Source of the DNA: Stenotrophomonas sp. Ste86
Lineage (GTDB): Bacteria; Pseudomonadota; Gammaproteobacteria; Xanthomonadales; Xanthomonadaceae
Length of the DNA: 39,399 nucleotides
Reading direction: 5' to 3'
NCBI RefSeq assembly: GCF_024519465.1
Contig: NZ_JALJRW010000031.1
Span: 1 to 39,399, forward strand
Part shown: positions 16,708 through 27,620 of the stretch, one piece after another
How positions within the stretch are numbered: the first letter of the stretch is position 1
Layout of the letters: each line of letters begins with the position of its first letter
Program-made: the position numbers and the translations under genes
Notes under the pieces: generated by a model
Seen by the model: the letters and a program-made list of their open reading frames with translations, nothing else
The model's database searches: none
What the model was told of the DNA's origin: nothing

Positions 16708-17202
16708 TCACACCGGTGCGAAAATTCCCGTCAGCGCCTGCTGCACGGTCTGGCGACGGATGGCTTCGCGGTCGCCGTCGAACCGGAACAGCTGCGCGCG
16801 GGCATAGCCACCGCGCTGCTTCCAGCCGATCCACACGCTGCCGACCGGCTTGTCCGGACTGCCGCCGCCCGGCCCGGCAATGCCGGTCACGGCCACGGCG
16901 ATGCCGGCGCCGGAATTGATCAGTGCACCGGAAACCATTTCCAGCACGGTTTCGCGGCTGACCGCACCGAACTGCTCCAGCGTGTGCGCGCGAACACCGA
17001 GCAAGCGCTGCTTGGCCTCGTAGCTGTAGACGACCATGCCGCTGTCGAAGAATGCCGAGGAGCCGGCCACATCGGTCATCGCCTTGGCGATCCAGCCGCC
17101 GCTGCAGCTCTCGGCAGTGACCAGCTGCAACGATGCCTGCTGCAGGCGCTGGCCGACATCACGGGCAAGGACGCCGAGTTCGGCATCGGTGGGGACGCTC
17201 AT
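16708..17202 (-). CDS. pncC: Nicotinamide-nucleotide amidase (CinA C-terminal type)
   Basis: This 164-residue protein is the stand-alone CinA amidase domain, PncC/YgaD. It hydrolyses nicotinamide mononucleotide to nicotinate mononucleotide in pyridine-nucleotide salvage. The catalytic segment TAESCSGG (Ser32) and the YEAKQRLLGV segment with its Lys are intact, as is VTGIAGPGGGSPDKPVGSVWIG. The N-terminal CinA domain is absent, as is normal for this form. It lies 35 bases upstream of the ubiB start on the same strand, so the two may be cotranscribed. AGGATC precedes the ATG. Confidence 0.93.
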   Translation of the reverse strand: MSVPTDAELGVLARDVGQRLQQASLQLVTAESCSGGWIAKAMTDVAGSSAFFDSGMVVYSYEAKQRLLGVRAHTLEQFGAVSRETVLEMVSGALINSGAGIAVAVTGIAGPGGGSPDKPVGSVWIGWKQRGGYARAQLFRFDGDREAIRRQTVQQALTGIFAPV

Positions 17203-17322
17203 GGTGATCCTGGATCGGGGGGAAGGACGCCCCGTTTTAGCCCAAATCGGCGCGGATGTCGTGTGCGGGGGCGCGACGCAGCGTCGCGCGCGCCCGCCTG
17301 CCCGTGGCCAACCTCCGGGGGC

Positions 17323-17344
17323 GCCGGCCAGCGGCCGGCACTAC
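17323..17344 (-). repeat. SMAG/GTAG-type REP palindrome
   Basis: This is the same GTAG-TGCC-GGCCGCTGGCC sequence (minus strand) as at 525-546. It starts four bases after the hflX stop codon, in the 146-base gap before pncC. The rest of the gap holds GCGACGC/GCGTCGC (17274-17287), a small dyad. Confidence 0.75.
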
Positions 17345-17348
17345 CGTG

Positions 17349-18659
17349 TCACCACTCGGGGAGCTTCTCCGGCAGCATCGCGCGGATCGGCTCGCCGCCC
17401 TCGCCGGCCGCCAGCTTTTCGGCCTCGGCGATCGGCAGATCGACCTCAAGCAGCCAGCCGTCTTCGTCGGCCTGTTCGCCACGCACCACTTCCAGCTGGT
17501 GCAGGCGCGAACGCAGGCGTCCGGCACTCGGCGGCAAACGCAGCGCGCCGGTGATGTGCTGCAGGCCCAGGCGCTTGCCCAGCACCGACTGCAGCAGCGG
17601 CAGGCCGAGCCCGTCGCGCGCGGAGATCCATACCCGTTCGCGACGGGCGGTATCGGGGATGCCGTCCTGTGCGTCGTGACGCACTTCGGCTCCCTCGATG
17701 CGGTCGATCTTGTTGAACACCAGCAGCTGCGGAAGATCGCCCGCACCCACGTCGGCCAGCACTTCGTCGACCTGGGCGATGCGGTCCTCGCGGTGCGGAT
17801 CGGCGGCGTCGACGATATGCAGCAGGAAATCGGCCTCGCGCGCTTCGCTCAAGGTCGAGCGGAATGCGGCCACCAACTCATGCGGCAGATCGCGCACGAA
17901 CCCGACGGTGTCGGCCAGCACCACGTTGCCACCCGGCACCGCGATGCGGCGCACGGTCGGGTCGAGCGTGGCGAACAGCTTGTCCGCGGCGTAGGCCTCG
18001 GCACCGGTCAGGGCATTGAACAGGGTCGACTTGCCGGCATTGGTGTAACCCACTAGGGCCACGCGCGGCAGTTCGCTGCGCACGCGGGCGCGGCGCATCT
18101 GGGTGCGCTGCACCTCGACCTTTTCCAGCCGTTTCTGCAGCTGTTCGACCCGCTTCTGCAGCAGGCGACGGTCGGTTTCCAGCTGGGTTTCACCCGGGCC
18201 GCGCAGGCCGATGGAGCCGCCGCGCTGGCGCTCCAGATGGGTCCAACCGCGGATCAGCCGGGTGGACATGTGGCGCAGCTGCGCCAGCTCCACCTGCAGC
18301 TTGCCCTCATGGCTGCGTGCGCGCTGGGCGAAGATGTCCAGGATCAACCCGCTCCGGTCGATCACGCGCCGCTCCAGGAAGCGCTCGAGATTGCGCTCCT
18401 GCCCCGGTGTCAGCGCATGGTTGACCAGGATCAGATCGGCACCGGTGGCATCGGCCGCGGCTTTCACCTCGTCCAGCTTGCCGGTGCCGATCAGGATCGA
18501 CGGGTTCGGTCGGTCGATGCGCGCGGTCAGCGTCGCCGCGATGCTCGCACCGGCCGAGCGGGCCAGGTCCGTGAACTCTTCAAGCACGTCTTCTTCGAGC
18601 CGGCCGAAGTGCGGCTGGATCAGGAGTGCGTGTTCGCCTCGCTTGGAACGGTCAAACAC
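17349..18659 (-). CDS. hflX: Ribosome-associated GTPase HflX
   Basis: This 436-residue GTPase splits or rescues 70S ribosomes, mainly under stress. The N-terminal HflX domain has NPSILIGTGKLDEV and the glycine-rich GWTHLERQRGGSIGLRGPGE segment. A coiled coil (residues 160-190) leads into the G domain with P-loop GYTNAGKST (204-212), DTVGF (250-254) and NKID near 315. The start is GTG at 18659 with GGAGA six bases upstream, and the N-terminus (FDRSKRGEHALLIQPH) matches relatives. It follows hfq by 26 bases, the conserved hfq-hflX pair. Confidence 0.96.
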   Translation of the reverse strand: MFDRSKRGEHALLIQPHFGRLEEDVLEEFTDLARSAGASIAATLTARIDRPNPSILIGTGKLDEVKAAADATGADLILVNHALTPGQERNLERFLERRVIDRSGLILDIFAQRARSHEGKLQVELAQLRHMSTRLIRGWTHLERQRGGSIGLRGPGETQLETDRRLLQKRVEQLQKRLEKVEVQRTQMRRARVRSELPRVALVGYTNAGKSTLFNALTGAEAYAADKLFATLDPTVRRIAVPGGNVVLADTVGFVRDLPHELVAAFRSTLSEAREADFLLHIVDAADPHREDRIAQVDEVLADVGAGDLPQLLVFNKIDRIEGAEVRHDAQDGIPDTARRERVWISARDGLGLPLLQSVLGKRLGLQHITGALRLPPSAGRLRSRLHQLEVVRGEQADEDGWLLEVDLPIAEAEKLAAGEGGEPIRAMLPEKLPEW

Positions 18660-18685
18660 GCAGTTCTCCAGAAATACTCAACGCA

Positions 18686-18970
18686 TTACTCAACGTCGTC
18701 TTCACCTTGGACGCCTTCGGCGCCACCTTCATTGGACTGTACATAGCCGCCACCCGGGCCAACCCGTACGTTGCGCGCCGGCACCACGGTGGAAATGGCG
18801 TGCTTGTACACCATCTGGCTCACCGTATTGCGCAGCAGCACCACGAACTGGTCGAACGATTCGATCGTCCCCTGCAGTTTGATGCCGTTGACCAGGTACA
18901 CCGAAACCGGCACGCGTTCGCGCCGAAGTGCATTCAGAAACGGGTCCTGCAGCGATTGCCCCTTGGACAT
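18686..18970 (-). CDS. hfq: RNA chaperone Hfq
   Basis: This 94-residue protein is Hfq, the hexameric chaperone that pairs small RNAs with mRNAs. Gln8 ([15 protein letters not shown]), the Sm1 motif ([13 protein letters not shown], then SFDQFVVLL) and the Sm2 motif with YKHAIST are all present. The C-terminal tail is short, Gly-rich, then acidic (GEDDVE). GGAG precedes the ATG. It sits between miaA and hflX, the usual gammaproteobacterial order. Confidence 0.98.
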   Translation of the reverse strand: MSKGQSLQDPFLNALRRERVPVSVYLVNGIKLQGTIESFDQFVVLLRNTVSQMVYKHAISTVVPARNVRVGPGGGYVQSNEGGAEGVQGEDDVE

Positions 18971-19077
18971 TGCTAACTCCTGATTATTGTTTTTATGGTC
19001 TTCCGGCAGTTTCCGCGGCCCCCGCCGCCCACCGGAATCCTTGATGGTACACGGGCTGGAGTGGGGAAGGCGTGGAG

Positions 19078-20031
19078 TCAGCGTGCGACGAAGGTCGACA
19101 CCGCTTCTGCCAGCGAAGCCTGATCAAGATGGGGATCGAACCAGCGCACATCAAGCTCGCCGCGCAGCCAGGTGAGCTGGCGCTTGGCCAGTTGGCGGGT
19201 GGCCTGGATGCCGCGTTCACGGAACTGGCTGGCCGTGCCCTGCCCGTCCAGGAACTCCCAGGCCTGGCGGTAGCCCACCGCCCGCACCGCCGGCAGGTCC
19301 AGGGGCGCAGCCACTTGGGCCATCTGCGGCAGCGCGCGCAGTGCGCGGACCTCGTCCAGGAAGCCCTGCCCGAGCATGGCGTCGAAACGGGTCTCGATGC
19401 GCTGGTGCAGCACGCTGCGCTCGCGCGGGGCCAGCACCAGCTTGAGCGTGCGGACCGGCAAGCGGTCCACGCCGGGCAGTTTCTGCCACGCACTGATCGG
19501 GGTCCCGCTGAGCCGGTAGACCTCCAGCGCCCGCTGGATGCGCTGTGGATCGGTGGCATGGATGCGCGCGGCGGCGGCCGGGTCGGTGCTGGCCAGCTCG
19601 GTGTGCAGGGCGGCCCAGCCCTTGGCTGCGGCCTCCCCGGCGATGCGCGCGCGGGTATCCGGATCGGCCGGCGGCATCGGCGAAAGGCCCTGCAGCAACG
19701 CGCGGAAGTACAGCCCGGTGCCGCCGGCCAGGATCGGCATGCGGCCACGAGCGAGGATGTCGGCGACGGCGCGGGCCGCGTCGGCGGCAAATTCGGCCGC
19801 CGAATAGGTCTGCCACGGGTCGCGCACGTCCAGCAGATGGTGGGGCGCCTGCGCGCGCTCGGCGGCGTCGGGCTTGGCCGAGCCGATGTCCAGGCCGCGG
19901 TAGACCAGCGCCGAATCGACGCTGACGATCTCCCCGCCGAGCTGCCGCGCCAGCGCGATCGCGGTGGCGGTCTTGCCCGACGCGGTCGGGCCCATCACCG
20001 CGATCGCCAGCGGGCGCTGGTCGGTGCCCAT
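19078..20031 (-). CDS. miaA: tRNA dimethylallyltransferase
   Basis: This 317-residue enzyme adds a dimethylallyl group to A37 of tRNAs that read codons starting with U. The P-loop GPTASGKT is at residues 14-21, followed by the [16 protein letters not shown] and [10 protein letters not shown] signatures and the [12 protein letters not shown] segment. The ATG at 20031 shares one base with the folP TGA (TGATG), so translation is coupled; upstream in-frame starts would overlap folP. A 107-base gap separates it from hfq. Confidence 0.97.
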   Translation of the reverse strand: MGTDQRPLAIAVMGPTASGKTATAIALARQLGGEIVSVDSALVYRGLDIGSAKPDAAERAQAPHHLLDVRDPWQTYSAAEFAADAARAVADILARGRMPILAGGTGLYFRALLQGLSPMPPADPDTRARIAGEAAAKGWAALHTELASTDPAAAARIHATDPQRIQRALEVYRLSGTPISAWQKLPGVDRLPVRTLKLVLAPRERSVLHQRIETRFDAMLGQGFLDEVRALRALPQMAQVAAPLDLPAVRAVGYRQAWEFLDGQGTASQFRERGIQATRQLAKRQLTWLRGELDVRWFDPHLDQASLAEAVSTFVAR

Positions 20032-20930
20032 CAGTCCTCGTCCGGCCAGCGCGGCATGGCCGGCGCAGCGTCCACGCGCGGTGCCGGCACGGCATCGACC
20101 GCAGCCCACACGTTGAGCGCGTCTACGGTGGCAGCCACGTCGTGCACGCGCAGGAGCATTGCGCCGCGCTGGGCGGCGATCAGGTGCGCGGCCACCGATC
20201 CGGCCACCCGGTCGCGCGGCTGTTCGCGCCCGGTCAGCTCGCCGATGCTGCGCTTGCGCGACAGGCCCGCCAGCAGCGGCACGCCCAGGTCCAGGAAACG
20301 CGCCGAGCGCGCGAGCAGGATCATGTTGTGTTCGGTGGTCTTGCCGAAGCCGAAGCCCAGGTCGATCACCAGGTTCTTTTTCGCGATGCCGGCCATCTCG
20401 GCGGCAAACAGGCGCTCGGCGAGGAAACGGTGCACCTCGGCGACCACGTCATCGTAGTGCGGGGTGTCCTGCATGCTGCCGGGCTCGCCCTGCATGTGCA
20501 TCAGCACCACCGGCACGCCGAGGTCGGCGGCGGCGGCCAGTGCACCAGGCTGGCGCAGTGCGTGGATGTCGTTGAGCATGCCGGCGCCAGCGGCCACCGC
20601 CGCGCGCATCACCTCCGGCTTGAAGGTATCGACGCTGATCGGGACGTGGGTTTCCCGCGCCAGCCGCTCGATCACCGGGATCACCCGGCGCAGCTCCTCT
20701 TCCAGCGGCACCGGCGCACTGCCCGGGCGGGTCGATTCGCCGCCGATATCCAGCAGGTCGGCACCCTCGGCGACCAGTTGCAGCCCGTGGGCGACGGCAG
20801 CCTCCAGCGTGTCATGCACGCCGCCGTCGGAGAACGAGTCGGGGGTGACGTTGACGATACCCATCACGCGCGGGCGATCCAGCCGCAGCGCACGGCCACC
20901 GCAATCGAGCTGGGGAGAAATGTCGAACAT
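20031..20930 (-). CDS. folP: Dihydropteroate synthase
   Basis: This 299-residue enzyme condenses p-aminobenzoate with dihydropterin pyrophosphate in folate synthesis and is the sulfonamide target. Signatures: [64 protein letters not shown] and [11 protein letters not shown], in family order. I chose the ATG at 20930 ([12 protein letters not shown]); a GTG four codons upstream is the alternative and neither has a good ribosome site. About 25 residues at the C-terminus, rich in Ala and Pro, extend beyond the usual end. In many relatives folP follows ftsH; here two small genes lie between. Confidence 0.96.
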   Translation of the reverse strand: MFDISPQLDCGGRALRLDRPRVMGIVNVTPDSFSDGGVHDTLEAAVAHGLQLVAEGADLLDIGGESTRPGSAPVPLEEELRRVIPVIERLARETHVPISVDTFKPEVMRAAVAAGAGMLNDIHALRQPGALAAAADLGVPVVLMHMQGEPGSMQDTPHYDDVVAEVHRFLAERLFAAEMAGIAKKNLVIDLGFGFGKTTEHNMILLARSARFLDLGVPLLAGLSRKRSIGELTGREQPRDRVAGSVAAHLIAAQRGAMLLRVHDVAATVDALNVWAAVDAVPAPRVDAAPAMPRWPDED

Positions 20931-20987
20931 GGGCAGGTCCACGAAGTACGCCAGCGCGTAGTTTACGCTGGCGTACCGCAGCGGCCG

Positions 20988-21491
20988 TCAGAGATCGCCG
21001 AGGCGGGCGCCATCGACGGGATTGGCCAGCCATTCGGCGAGGTCGCTACCGATCGCGTTGACGGTGCGTTCGAGCACGTCACAAGACCCCTTGAAGCCGG
21101 CGAACGCGCCGCCCCGCGAGGTTCGCCGCGCCGTGACCGATGCGATCTTCTGGCCGTCCTGAAACAACACGCCCCGCGCCGTGGCGGATTTGAAATGACC
21201 GGCAAAGGCATTGCCCGCGCTCTGCGCTTCGACCAGTTCCAGTTGCAGCACGCGACCGCTGTCACGCGTCATCGGCGCCGTGTCGAAGAGGATCCGGTTG
21301 CCATGCACCGGCGCCTTCGCGCCCAGTGCACTGGCCAGCTGCGCGCCGATCCGGCATTCCGCCTTGATGTTGTCGGCAATGTAGGCCGACTCCGCGAAGG
21401 GCACCGGATCCTGCACGTGGATATCGGCCGCAAGCGCGGGCGTGGCACAGCTCAACAGCGTCGCGGCAGCGACGCACAACGAATGACGCAT
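20988..21491 (-). CDS. Secreted protein of unknown function
   Basis: I do not recognise the family. The 167-residue product has a clear signal peptide (MRHSLCVAAATLLSCATPALA, cleaved before ADIH). The mature part holds only a few cysteines (ECRIG and SCDVLER), which could form a periplasmic disulfide, and reads as a compact mixed alpha/beta domain with strands such as RVLQLELVEAQS and ARGVLFQDGQKIASVTARR. AGGGGG precedes the ATG at 21491. It sits between ftsH and folP, probably as a lineage-specific addition to that transcript. Confidence 0.8.
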   Translation of the reverse strand: MRHSLCVAAATLLSCATPALAADIHVQDPVPFAESAYIADNIKAECRIGAQLASALGAKAPVHGNRILFDTAPMTRDSGRVLQLELVEAQSAGNAFAGHFKSATARGVLFQDGQKIASVTARRTSRGGAFAGFKGSCDVLERTVNAIGSDLAEWLANPVDGARLGDL

Positions 21492-21578
21492 GGTTTCCCC
21501 CTGGAAAAGTGGCGCGTGGTCGCAGCATGCGACCTGCACCGCTGCATGCTGCCGCCCGCGCGCCAGCAGCGCAACCGG

Positions 21579-21764
21579 TCAGCGCTGGCGGCGCTTGCGA
21601 TCGACGTACAGGGTCTTGGCGATGCTCAACAGAATGCCGAGTGCGATACCGATACCGGCGCCGAGCAGGAAGTTGTCGCGGAATAGACCGATACCGACGC
21701 CGACAACCGTGGCGATCACCATCTCGACGGTGTGCGACACCGGTGGTGGGGGCGTGGTGGACAT
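21579..21764 (-). CDS. Small two-helix membrane protein
   Basis: This 61-residue product has a Pro-rich N-terminus, two hydrophobic segments (about 13-28 and 32-49) separated by FRDNFLLG, and a strongly basic tail (DRKRRQR). GGAG lies six bases before the ATG at 21764. No family is recognised. It follows the ftsH terminator and precedes the secreted protein gene. Confidence 0.7.
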   Translation of the reverse strand: MSTTPPPPVSHTVEMVIATVVGVGIGLFRDNFLLGAGIGIALGILLSIAKTLYVDRKRRQR

Positions 21765-21817
21765 GGCGACTCCGGAACAGAAGGCAGGAACAAGGGCGCA
21801 TTATGGCGCGGAAACGA

Positions 21818-21843
21818 CGAAGGCCGGCTTTCCCCGGCCTTCG
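21818..21843 (-). terminator. Terminator-like hairpin after ftsH
   Basis: A 10-bp perfect stem CGAAGGCCGG/CCGGCCTTCG with a six-base loop lies 18 bases beyond the ftsH stop. On the minus strand it is followed by TCGTTTCC, a weak T tract. Confidence 0.65.
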
Positions 21844-21860
21844 TGTTCACCCTGCCGTGC

Positions 21861-23807
<1,947 letters not shown>

Positions 23808-23860
23808 CCTCATTGGCTCCGGTGTTCCTCTAATTCCTGACGCGATTCGTATGGTTGAGC

Positions 23861-24493
23861 TTACTTGATCTGCGCGCGTTTGCCCTGCCCCAAGGCATAC
23901 ACCTCGGGAGAGCGCTTGCGGGACGCTTCCGGCTTGCGGATGGCGACCTTGTCGTACCGGCGGCGCATCTCGCGCACGTAGTCGTCAAAGCCCACGCCCT
24001 GGAACAGCTTGATCAGGAACGCACCACCCGGCTTGAGATGGTTGTCGGCAAATTCCAACGCCAACTCCGCCAGGTGCATCATCCGCGGTTGGTCGACCGC
24101 GTCCATGCCACTTTTATTGGGGGCCATATCCGAGAGCACAAGGTCTACCGCCTGGTCCCCGAGCATGGCTTCAAACTGCGATAGGACGGTTTGCTCCCTG
24201 AAGTCTCCGTGAAGGAACTCCACGCCGGCCAGCGGCGGCATCTCCAGGATGTCCAGGGCCAGCACCCGGCCGGTGTCGCCGATCTGCCGGCGCACCTGCT
24301 GGGACCAGCCGCCCGGGGCGGCGCCCAGGTCGACCACCACCATGTGCGGCTTCAGCAACCGGTCACGCGCGAGCAGCTCCTCCAGCTTGTACGCGGCGCG
24401 CGAGCGCATGCCCTCTGCCTGCGCCTTCTTCACGAAGGGGTCGGAAAAGTGTTCTTTCAACCAGCGTTGACTGCTCTTGCTGCGCGATACCAT
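23861..24493 (-). CDS. rlmE: 23S rRNA 2'-O-ribose U2552 methyltransferase
   Basis: This 210-residue SAM-dependent enzyme (RlmE/RrmJ/FtsJ) methylates U2552 in the A loop of 23S rRNA, late in 50S assembly. The catalytic K-D-K-E set is visible: Lys36 in AAYKLEEL, Asp in SDMAPNKSG, Lys in FLIKLFQG and Glu in [10 protein letters not shown]. The SAM loop is [11 protein letters not shown]. It is divergent from yhbY with 65 bases between the starts and leads into ftsH, so rRNA maturation and protein quality control share a transcript. Confidence 0.97.
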   Translation of the reverse strand: MVSRSKSSQRWLKEHFSDPFVKKAQAEGMRSRAAYKLEELLARDRLLKPHMVVVDLGAAPGGWSQQVRRQIGDTGRVLALDILEMPPLAGVEFLHGDFREQTVLSQFEAMLGDQAVDLVLSDMAPNKSGMDAVDQPRMMHLAELALEFADNHLKPGGAFLIKLFQGVGFDDYVREMRRRYDKVAIRKPEASRKRSPEVYALGQGKRAQIK

Positions 24494-24558
24494 TGGTAAT
24501 AGGGCCGGAACGGGTGGTCATGATACCCTGATCGCCCCAGTTAACCGCTTGTTCCTGA

Positions 24559-24864
24559 ATGTCTATTGCCCTGACCTCTGCCCAGACCCGCTTCCTCCGC
24601 GGCCATGCCCATGATCTGAAAGCCCTGCTGCAGATCGGCGGCAAGGGGGTCACGCCGGCCTTCCTGGCCGAACTGGAGGAAGTTCTGGAACGCCATGAAC
24701 TCATCAAGGTGAAAGTGGCCGCCGAAGACCGTGACGCCCGCGACGCGATGATCGCCGAACTCACCACCGCCTCCGGCAGTGCCCTGGTGCAGCGCATCGG
24801 CCATGTGGCCGTGCTGTACCGCCCGAGCAAGGAACACCGCCAGATCGTGCTGCCGCGCGGCTGA
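24559..24864 (+). CDS. yhbY: YhbY-type CRM-domain RNA-binding protein
   Basis: This 101-residue protein is a single CRM domain, an ancient RNA-binding fold linked to 50S precursor particles. Signatures are LTSAQTRFLRGHAHDLKALLQIGGKGVT at the N-terminus (a GxxG loop in IGGKG), ELIKVKV and QRIGHVAVLYR. It is divergent from rlmE, the same neighbourhood as in E. coli, and is followed after 15 bases by the Mth938-like gene. Confidence 0.95.
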   Translation: MSIALTSAQTRFLRGHAHDLKALLQIGGKGVTPAFLAELEEVLERHELIKVKVAAEDRDARDAMIAELTTASGSALVQRIGHVAVLYRPSKEHRQIVLPRG

Positions 24865-24879
24865 TCCCGGACCCTGAAG

Positions 24880-25254
24880 ATGCAACTGAGCCACGAACTG
24901 CCCGATTACGCCTACGCCCTGCGTGCCGCCGATGGGCGCACCGCGAAAGTGAATGACCGCACCCTGGCCAGCAGCTTCGTGCTGACCCCGGACACGCTGA
25001 TCGAAGCGTGGCCGGTGGCCGATATCGCCGCCCTGACCCCGGAACACCTGCAGCCGGTGCTGGCGCTGAACCCGGCGCTGGTCGTGCTGGGCACCGGCGA
25101 TACCCAGGTGTTCCCGCCCGCGGCGGTCATGGCCGCGTGCCTGACCCGTGGGATCGGCCTGGAAGTGATGAACAACCCGGCCGCCGCGCGGACCTTCAAC
25201 ATCCTGGCCGGCGAAGGCCGCAAAGTGGCTGCGGCGTTCATCCTGAAGGGGTGA
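24880..25254 (+). CDS. Mth938-like domain protein (DUF498)
   Basis: This 124-residue protein matches the Mth938/NDUFAF3-like family, with the typical VVLGTGDTQVFP turn, the GIGLEVMNNPAAARTFNILAGEGR segment and a C-terminal hydrophobic strand (VAAAFILKG). Eukaryotic relatives help assemble respiratory complex I; the bacterial role is unclear. It lies 15 bases after yhbY and is the last gene before the terminator at 25276. Confidence 0.9.
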   Translation: MQLSHELPDYAYALRAADGRTAKVNDRTLASSFVLTPDTLIEAWPVADIAALTPEHLQPVLALNPALVVLGTGDTQVFPPAAVMAACLTRGIGLEVMNNPAAARTFNILAGEGRKVAAAFILKG

Positions 25255-25275
25255 AGACGGTCGTTTTTGTTCAGG

Positions 25276-25301
25276 AAAGGTCGCCAGGGGCGGCCTTTTT
25301 T
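25276..25301 (+). terminator. Intrinsic terminator of the yhbY transcript
   Basis: A 9-bp stem AAGGTCGCC/GGCGGCCTT (one T-G pair) with a three-base loop merges into six T residues. It begins 22 bases after the Mth938-like stop. Confidence 0.85.
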
Positions 25302-25307
25302 GTGCGT

Positions 25308-25499
25308 GTAGAGCCACCCCATGGGTGGCTGCACGCCCCAACCGGCGCGCGAACCCAACCCGGCAGAGCCACCCCATGCGTGACTGCACACCCCAACCGG
25401 CGCGCGAACCCGACCCGGTAGAGCCACCCCATGGGTGGCTGCACACCCAACCGGCGCACGGAGCCCGCACCGAGCTGGCGACGCATGGCGTCGCTCTAC
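25308..25499. repeat. SMAG/GTAG REP array: three 55-bp tandem units plus one inverted unit
   Basis: Three direct units start at 25308, 25363 and 25418, exactly 55 bases apart. Each begins with GTAG (GCAG in the second) then AGCCACCCCATGGGTGGCT, which is palindromic, followed by a conserved spacer CCAACCGGCGC. A fourth palindrome at 25480-25499 ends in CTAC and so points the other way. The array sits between two genes that end toward each other (Mth938-like and nlpD) and may stop transcription from both. It is not a CRISPR: the spacers are alike and only four units exist. Confidence 0.88.
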
Positions 25500-25532
25500 C
25501 CAGGAACAGCGCGACCGTACGGGACGCGGCGG

Positions 25533-26312
25533 TTACTTCGGCGGCAGGTACAGCAGCGGGTCGACCGGCTTGCCGTTGTAGCGGATCTCGAAGTGGAGCA
25601 TGTCGCGGGTGGTGCCGGTGCGGCCCATCTCGGCGATCTGTTCCCCGGCCTTGACGCTCTGGCCTTCGTTGACCAGCCGCTTGCGGTTGTGGCCGTATGC
25701 AGACAGCCACTGATCGCTGTGCTTGATGATGATCAGCTCGCCAAACCCGACCAGGCCCGCGCCGGAATACACCACCACGCCCGGCGCGGTCGCCCGTACC
25801 GGTTGTCCGCTCGTACCTGCGATGTCCACGCCCTGCTTGGTCACATCGGCACCGACGAACTTGCCCACGAGCGCGCCATCGGCCGGCCAGCGCCAGCTGA
25901 TGTTGCTCTTGATCGCCGTGGTCGGCGACGGGGTCGGGGCCGGCGCGGGCGCGGTTGTGCCCGGACGTGGCGCGGTTACCACCGTGGTCGGCGCACGGCC
26001 CGGTGCACCACCGCCCGGATACAGCTTCAGCGTCTGCCCCGGATAGATCGTGTACGGCTCGGCCAGCCCGTTCCAGGCGGCCAGGTCGCGCGGGGTGATG
26101 TTGTGGATGCGTGCCAGCGCGTACAGCGTATCGCCACGTCGCACCACGGCGGTCTGCCCGGGCTTGGCCACCGAGGCCTGCGGCGTCGGATGCGCACCGC
26201 GACCCGGCGACGACGGCTTGACCACCGTGGCCGTCCCGCATGCGCCCAACGTGGACACCGCCAGCACCAGCGCGGTAACACGCAGCCCCCTGCTCAAACG
26301 ATCAGCACTCAT
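25533..26312 (-). CDS. nlpD: NlpD-type LysM/LytM lipoprotein (amidase activator)
   Basis: This 259-residue lipoprotein has a lipobox LGAC with Cys25, a LysM peptidoglycan-binding module (VVRRGDTLYALARIHN to PGQTLKLYP, about 57-98), a Pro/Thr-rich linker and a C-terminal M23/LytM domain (about 140-255). The metal site is degenerate: where active enzymes have HxxxD and HxH, here KQGVD and MLH are found. That fits NlpD, which does not cut peptidoglycan but activates amidase AmiC at division. Its ATG overlaps the TGA of the YqaA-like gene (ATGA). In other proteobacteria rpoS follows nlpD; here a REP array and convergent genes follow instead. Confidence 0.92.
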   Translation of the reverse strand: MSADRLSRGLRVTALVLAVSTLGACGTATVVKPSSPGRGAHPTPQASVAKPGQTAVVRRGDTLYALARIHNITPRDLAAWNGLAEPYTIYPGQTLKLYPGGGAPGRAPTTVVTAPRPGTTAPAPAPTPSPTTAIKSNISWRWPADGALVGKFVGADVTKQGVDIAGTSGQPVRATAPGVVVYSGAGLVGFGELIIIKHSDQWLSAYGHNRKRLVNEGQSVKAGEQIAEMGRTGTTRDMLHFEIRYNGKPVDPLLYLPPK

Positions 26313-26923
26313 GCGAACTTCGCCCTCCAGACTAGCCAGGCGACCAGCGCCACGACCAGCACGGTCGCGATCCAGCCCAGCGGTTCAATCCAACGCCGCA
26401 GCGCAGCTTCCGCGCGCGGACCACCAATACGGATGACCGCGGCCAGCACGAACACGCGCTTGCCACGACCGATCAACATGCTCAGGAAATACTGCGGCAA
26501 CGGCACGCCGACGATACCCGATGCCCAGGTGAAGACCTTCATCGGGATCGGCATGAAGCCGCCCAGCACCAGGAAGGTGAACACCGCCCAGGGCGATTCG
26601 GCCATCTTGGCCTGGACCACCGCGATGCCGCTCTCGATGCTCGACAGCATCCCCAGCGCGGCGAACACCGGCTTGAGCGCCTCGAAGGCGAAATGCCCCA
26701 GCGCGTAGCCGACCAGCGCTCCGGCCATCGAACCGCCCAGGCTCAGCGTGGCAAACCACCAGCCGCGCTTGGGCTGGGCCACGCACATCGGCGCCAGCAT
26801 CACCTCGGGCATCACCGGGAAGATGATCGCCTCGATGAAGCTCAACACCGTCAAATAGGTCGGCGCGCGCTCATGCGCGGCCCATTTCATCGCCCGCTCA
26901 TACAGCGGACCAAAGATCTTCAT
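26309..26923 (-). CDS. YqaA/DedA-related (SNARE-associated) membrane protein
   Basis: This 204-residue inner-membrane protein belongs to the YqaA branch of the DedA/VTT family. Several hydrophobic helices are visible, with the segments FIEAIIFPVMPEVMLAPM and GGFMPIPMKVFTWASGI typical of the re-entrant loops with conserved Pro and Lys. DedA relatives act as lipid flippases or proton-coupled transporters; the substrate here is unknown. The ATG at 26923 has AGGAG nine bases upstream. It is in the surE-pcm-yqaA-nlpD operon, a known gene order in gammaproteobacteria. Confidence 0.9.
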   Translation of the reverse strand: MKIFGPLYERAMKWAAHERAPTYLTVLSFIEAIIFPVMPEVMLAPMCVAQPKRGWWFATLSLGGSMAGALVGYALGHFAFEALKPVFAALGMLSSIESGIAVVQAKMAESPWAVFTFLVLGGFMPIPMKVFTWASGIVGVPLPQYFLSMLIGRGKRVFVLAAVIRIGGPRAEAALRRWIEPLGWIATVLVVALVAWLVWRAKFA

Positions 26924-26942
26924 GACGCAACGCTCCTGTGAA

Positions 26943-27620
26943 TCAATCCAGCATGCCAGACAGCAGCGGCACGAACGTGACCGGTGCCAGTACCTGCTGT
27001 TCGATGCTGCCGTCATCGCGACGGGTCAACTGCACCAGCGACTGCGCGCCCGGGCCACCGACCGGCGCCACCAGCCGCCCACCGATGGCCAGCTGCTCGA
27101 CCAGCGCGTCGACCAGCGCCGGTGCGGCGGCAGTGACCACGATCGCATCGAACGGGCCGTGCTCGGCCCAGCCGACGCGGCCATCGTCATGCTTGGTGCG
27201 GATGTTCATGCCGAGTGCGCGGAAACGCTTGCGCGCCTGGCGCAGCAGGTCACCGATGCGCTCGACCGTATAGACCTCCAACCCCAGTGCGCCGAGGATC
27301 GCGGCCTGGTAGCCCGAACCGGTGCCCACTTCCAGCACCTTCTTCGGCGAGCAATGCAGCACCGCCTCGGTCATCCGCGCCACCACCCACGGCTGGGAGA
27401 TGGTTTGCCCGTGGCCGATCGGCAGCGCGGTGTCCTCGTACGCGCGCGAGGCCAGCGCCTCGTCGATGAACAGGTGGCGCGGCACCACGCGGATCGCGTT
27501 GAGCGTGTTCTCGTCGACGATGCCCGCTTCGCGCAGGCGCTCGACCAGGCGGTCGCGCACGCGCTGGGAGGTCATGCCGATACCGACCGCTTCGGGTTGC
27601 AGGCGCAGGCGCTGGCTCAT
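26943..27620 (-). CDS. pcm: Protein-L-isoaspartate O-methyltransferase
   Basis: This 225-residue enzyme uses SAM to methylate isoaspartyl residues in aged proteins and start their repair. Family motifs: [20 protein letters not shown], the SAM loop [13 protein letters not shown] and the [14 protein letters not shown] helix. The ATG at 27620 overlaps the surE stop as ATGA. The open frame further upstream is inside surE and is not coding. Confidence 0.97.
   Translation of the reverse strand: MSQRLRLQPEAVGIGMTSQRVRDRLVERLREAGIVDENTLNAIRVVPRHLFIDEALASRAYEDTALPIGHGQTISQPWVVARMTEAVLHCSPKKVLEVGTGSGYQAAILGALGLEVYTVERIGDLLRQARKRFRALGMNIRTKHDDGRVGWAEHGPFDAIVVTAAAPALVDALVEQLAIGGRLVAPVGGPGAQSLVQLTRRDDGSIEQQVLAPVTFVPLLSGMLD

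Noticed and set aside
25308..25499. A CRISPR-like regular array
   Set aside because: Spacers between units are nearly identical, units are GTAG palindromes, only four exist and one is inverted; no cas genes are near.
24541..26241. A 566-codon minus-strand frame
   Set aside because: It crosses the REP array, runs antisense to yhbY and the Mth938-like gene and overlaps nlpD out of frame; the repeated peptide segments come from the 55-bp units.
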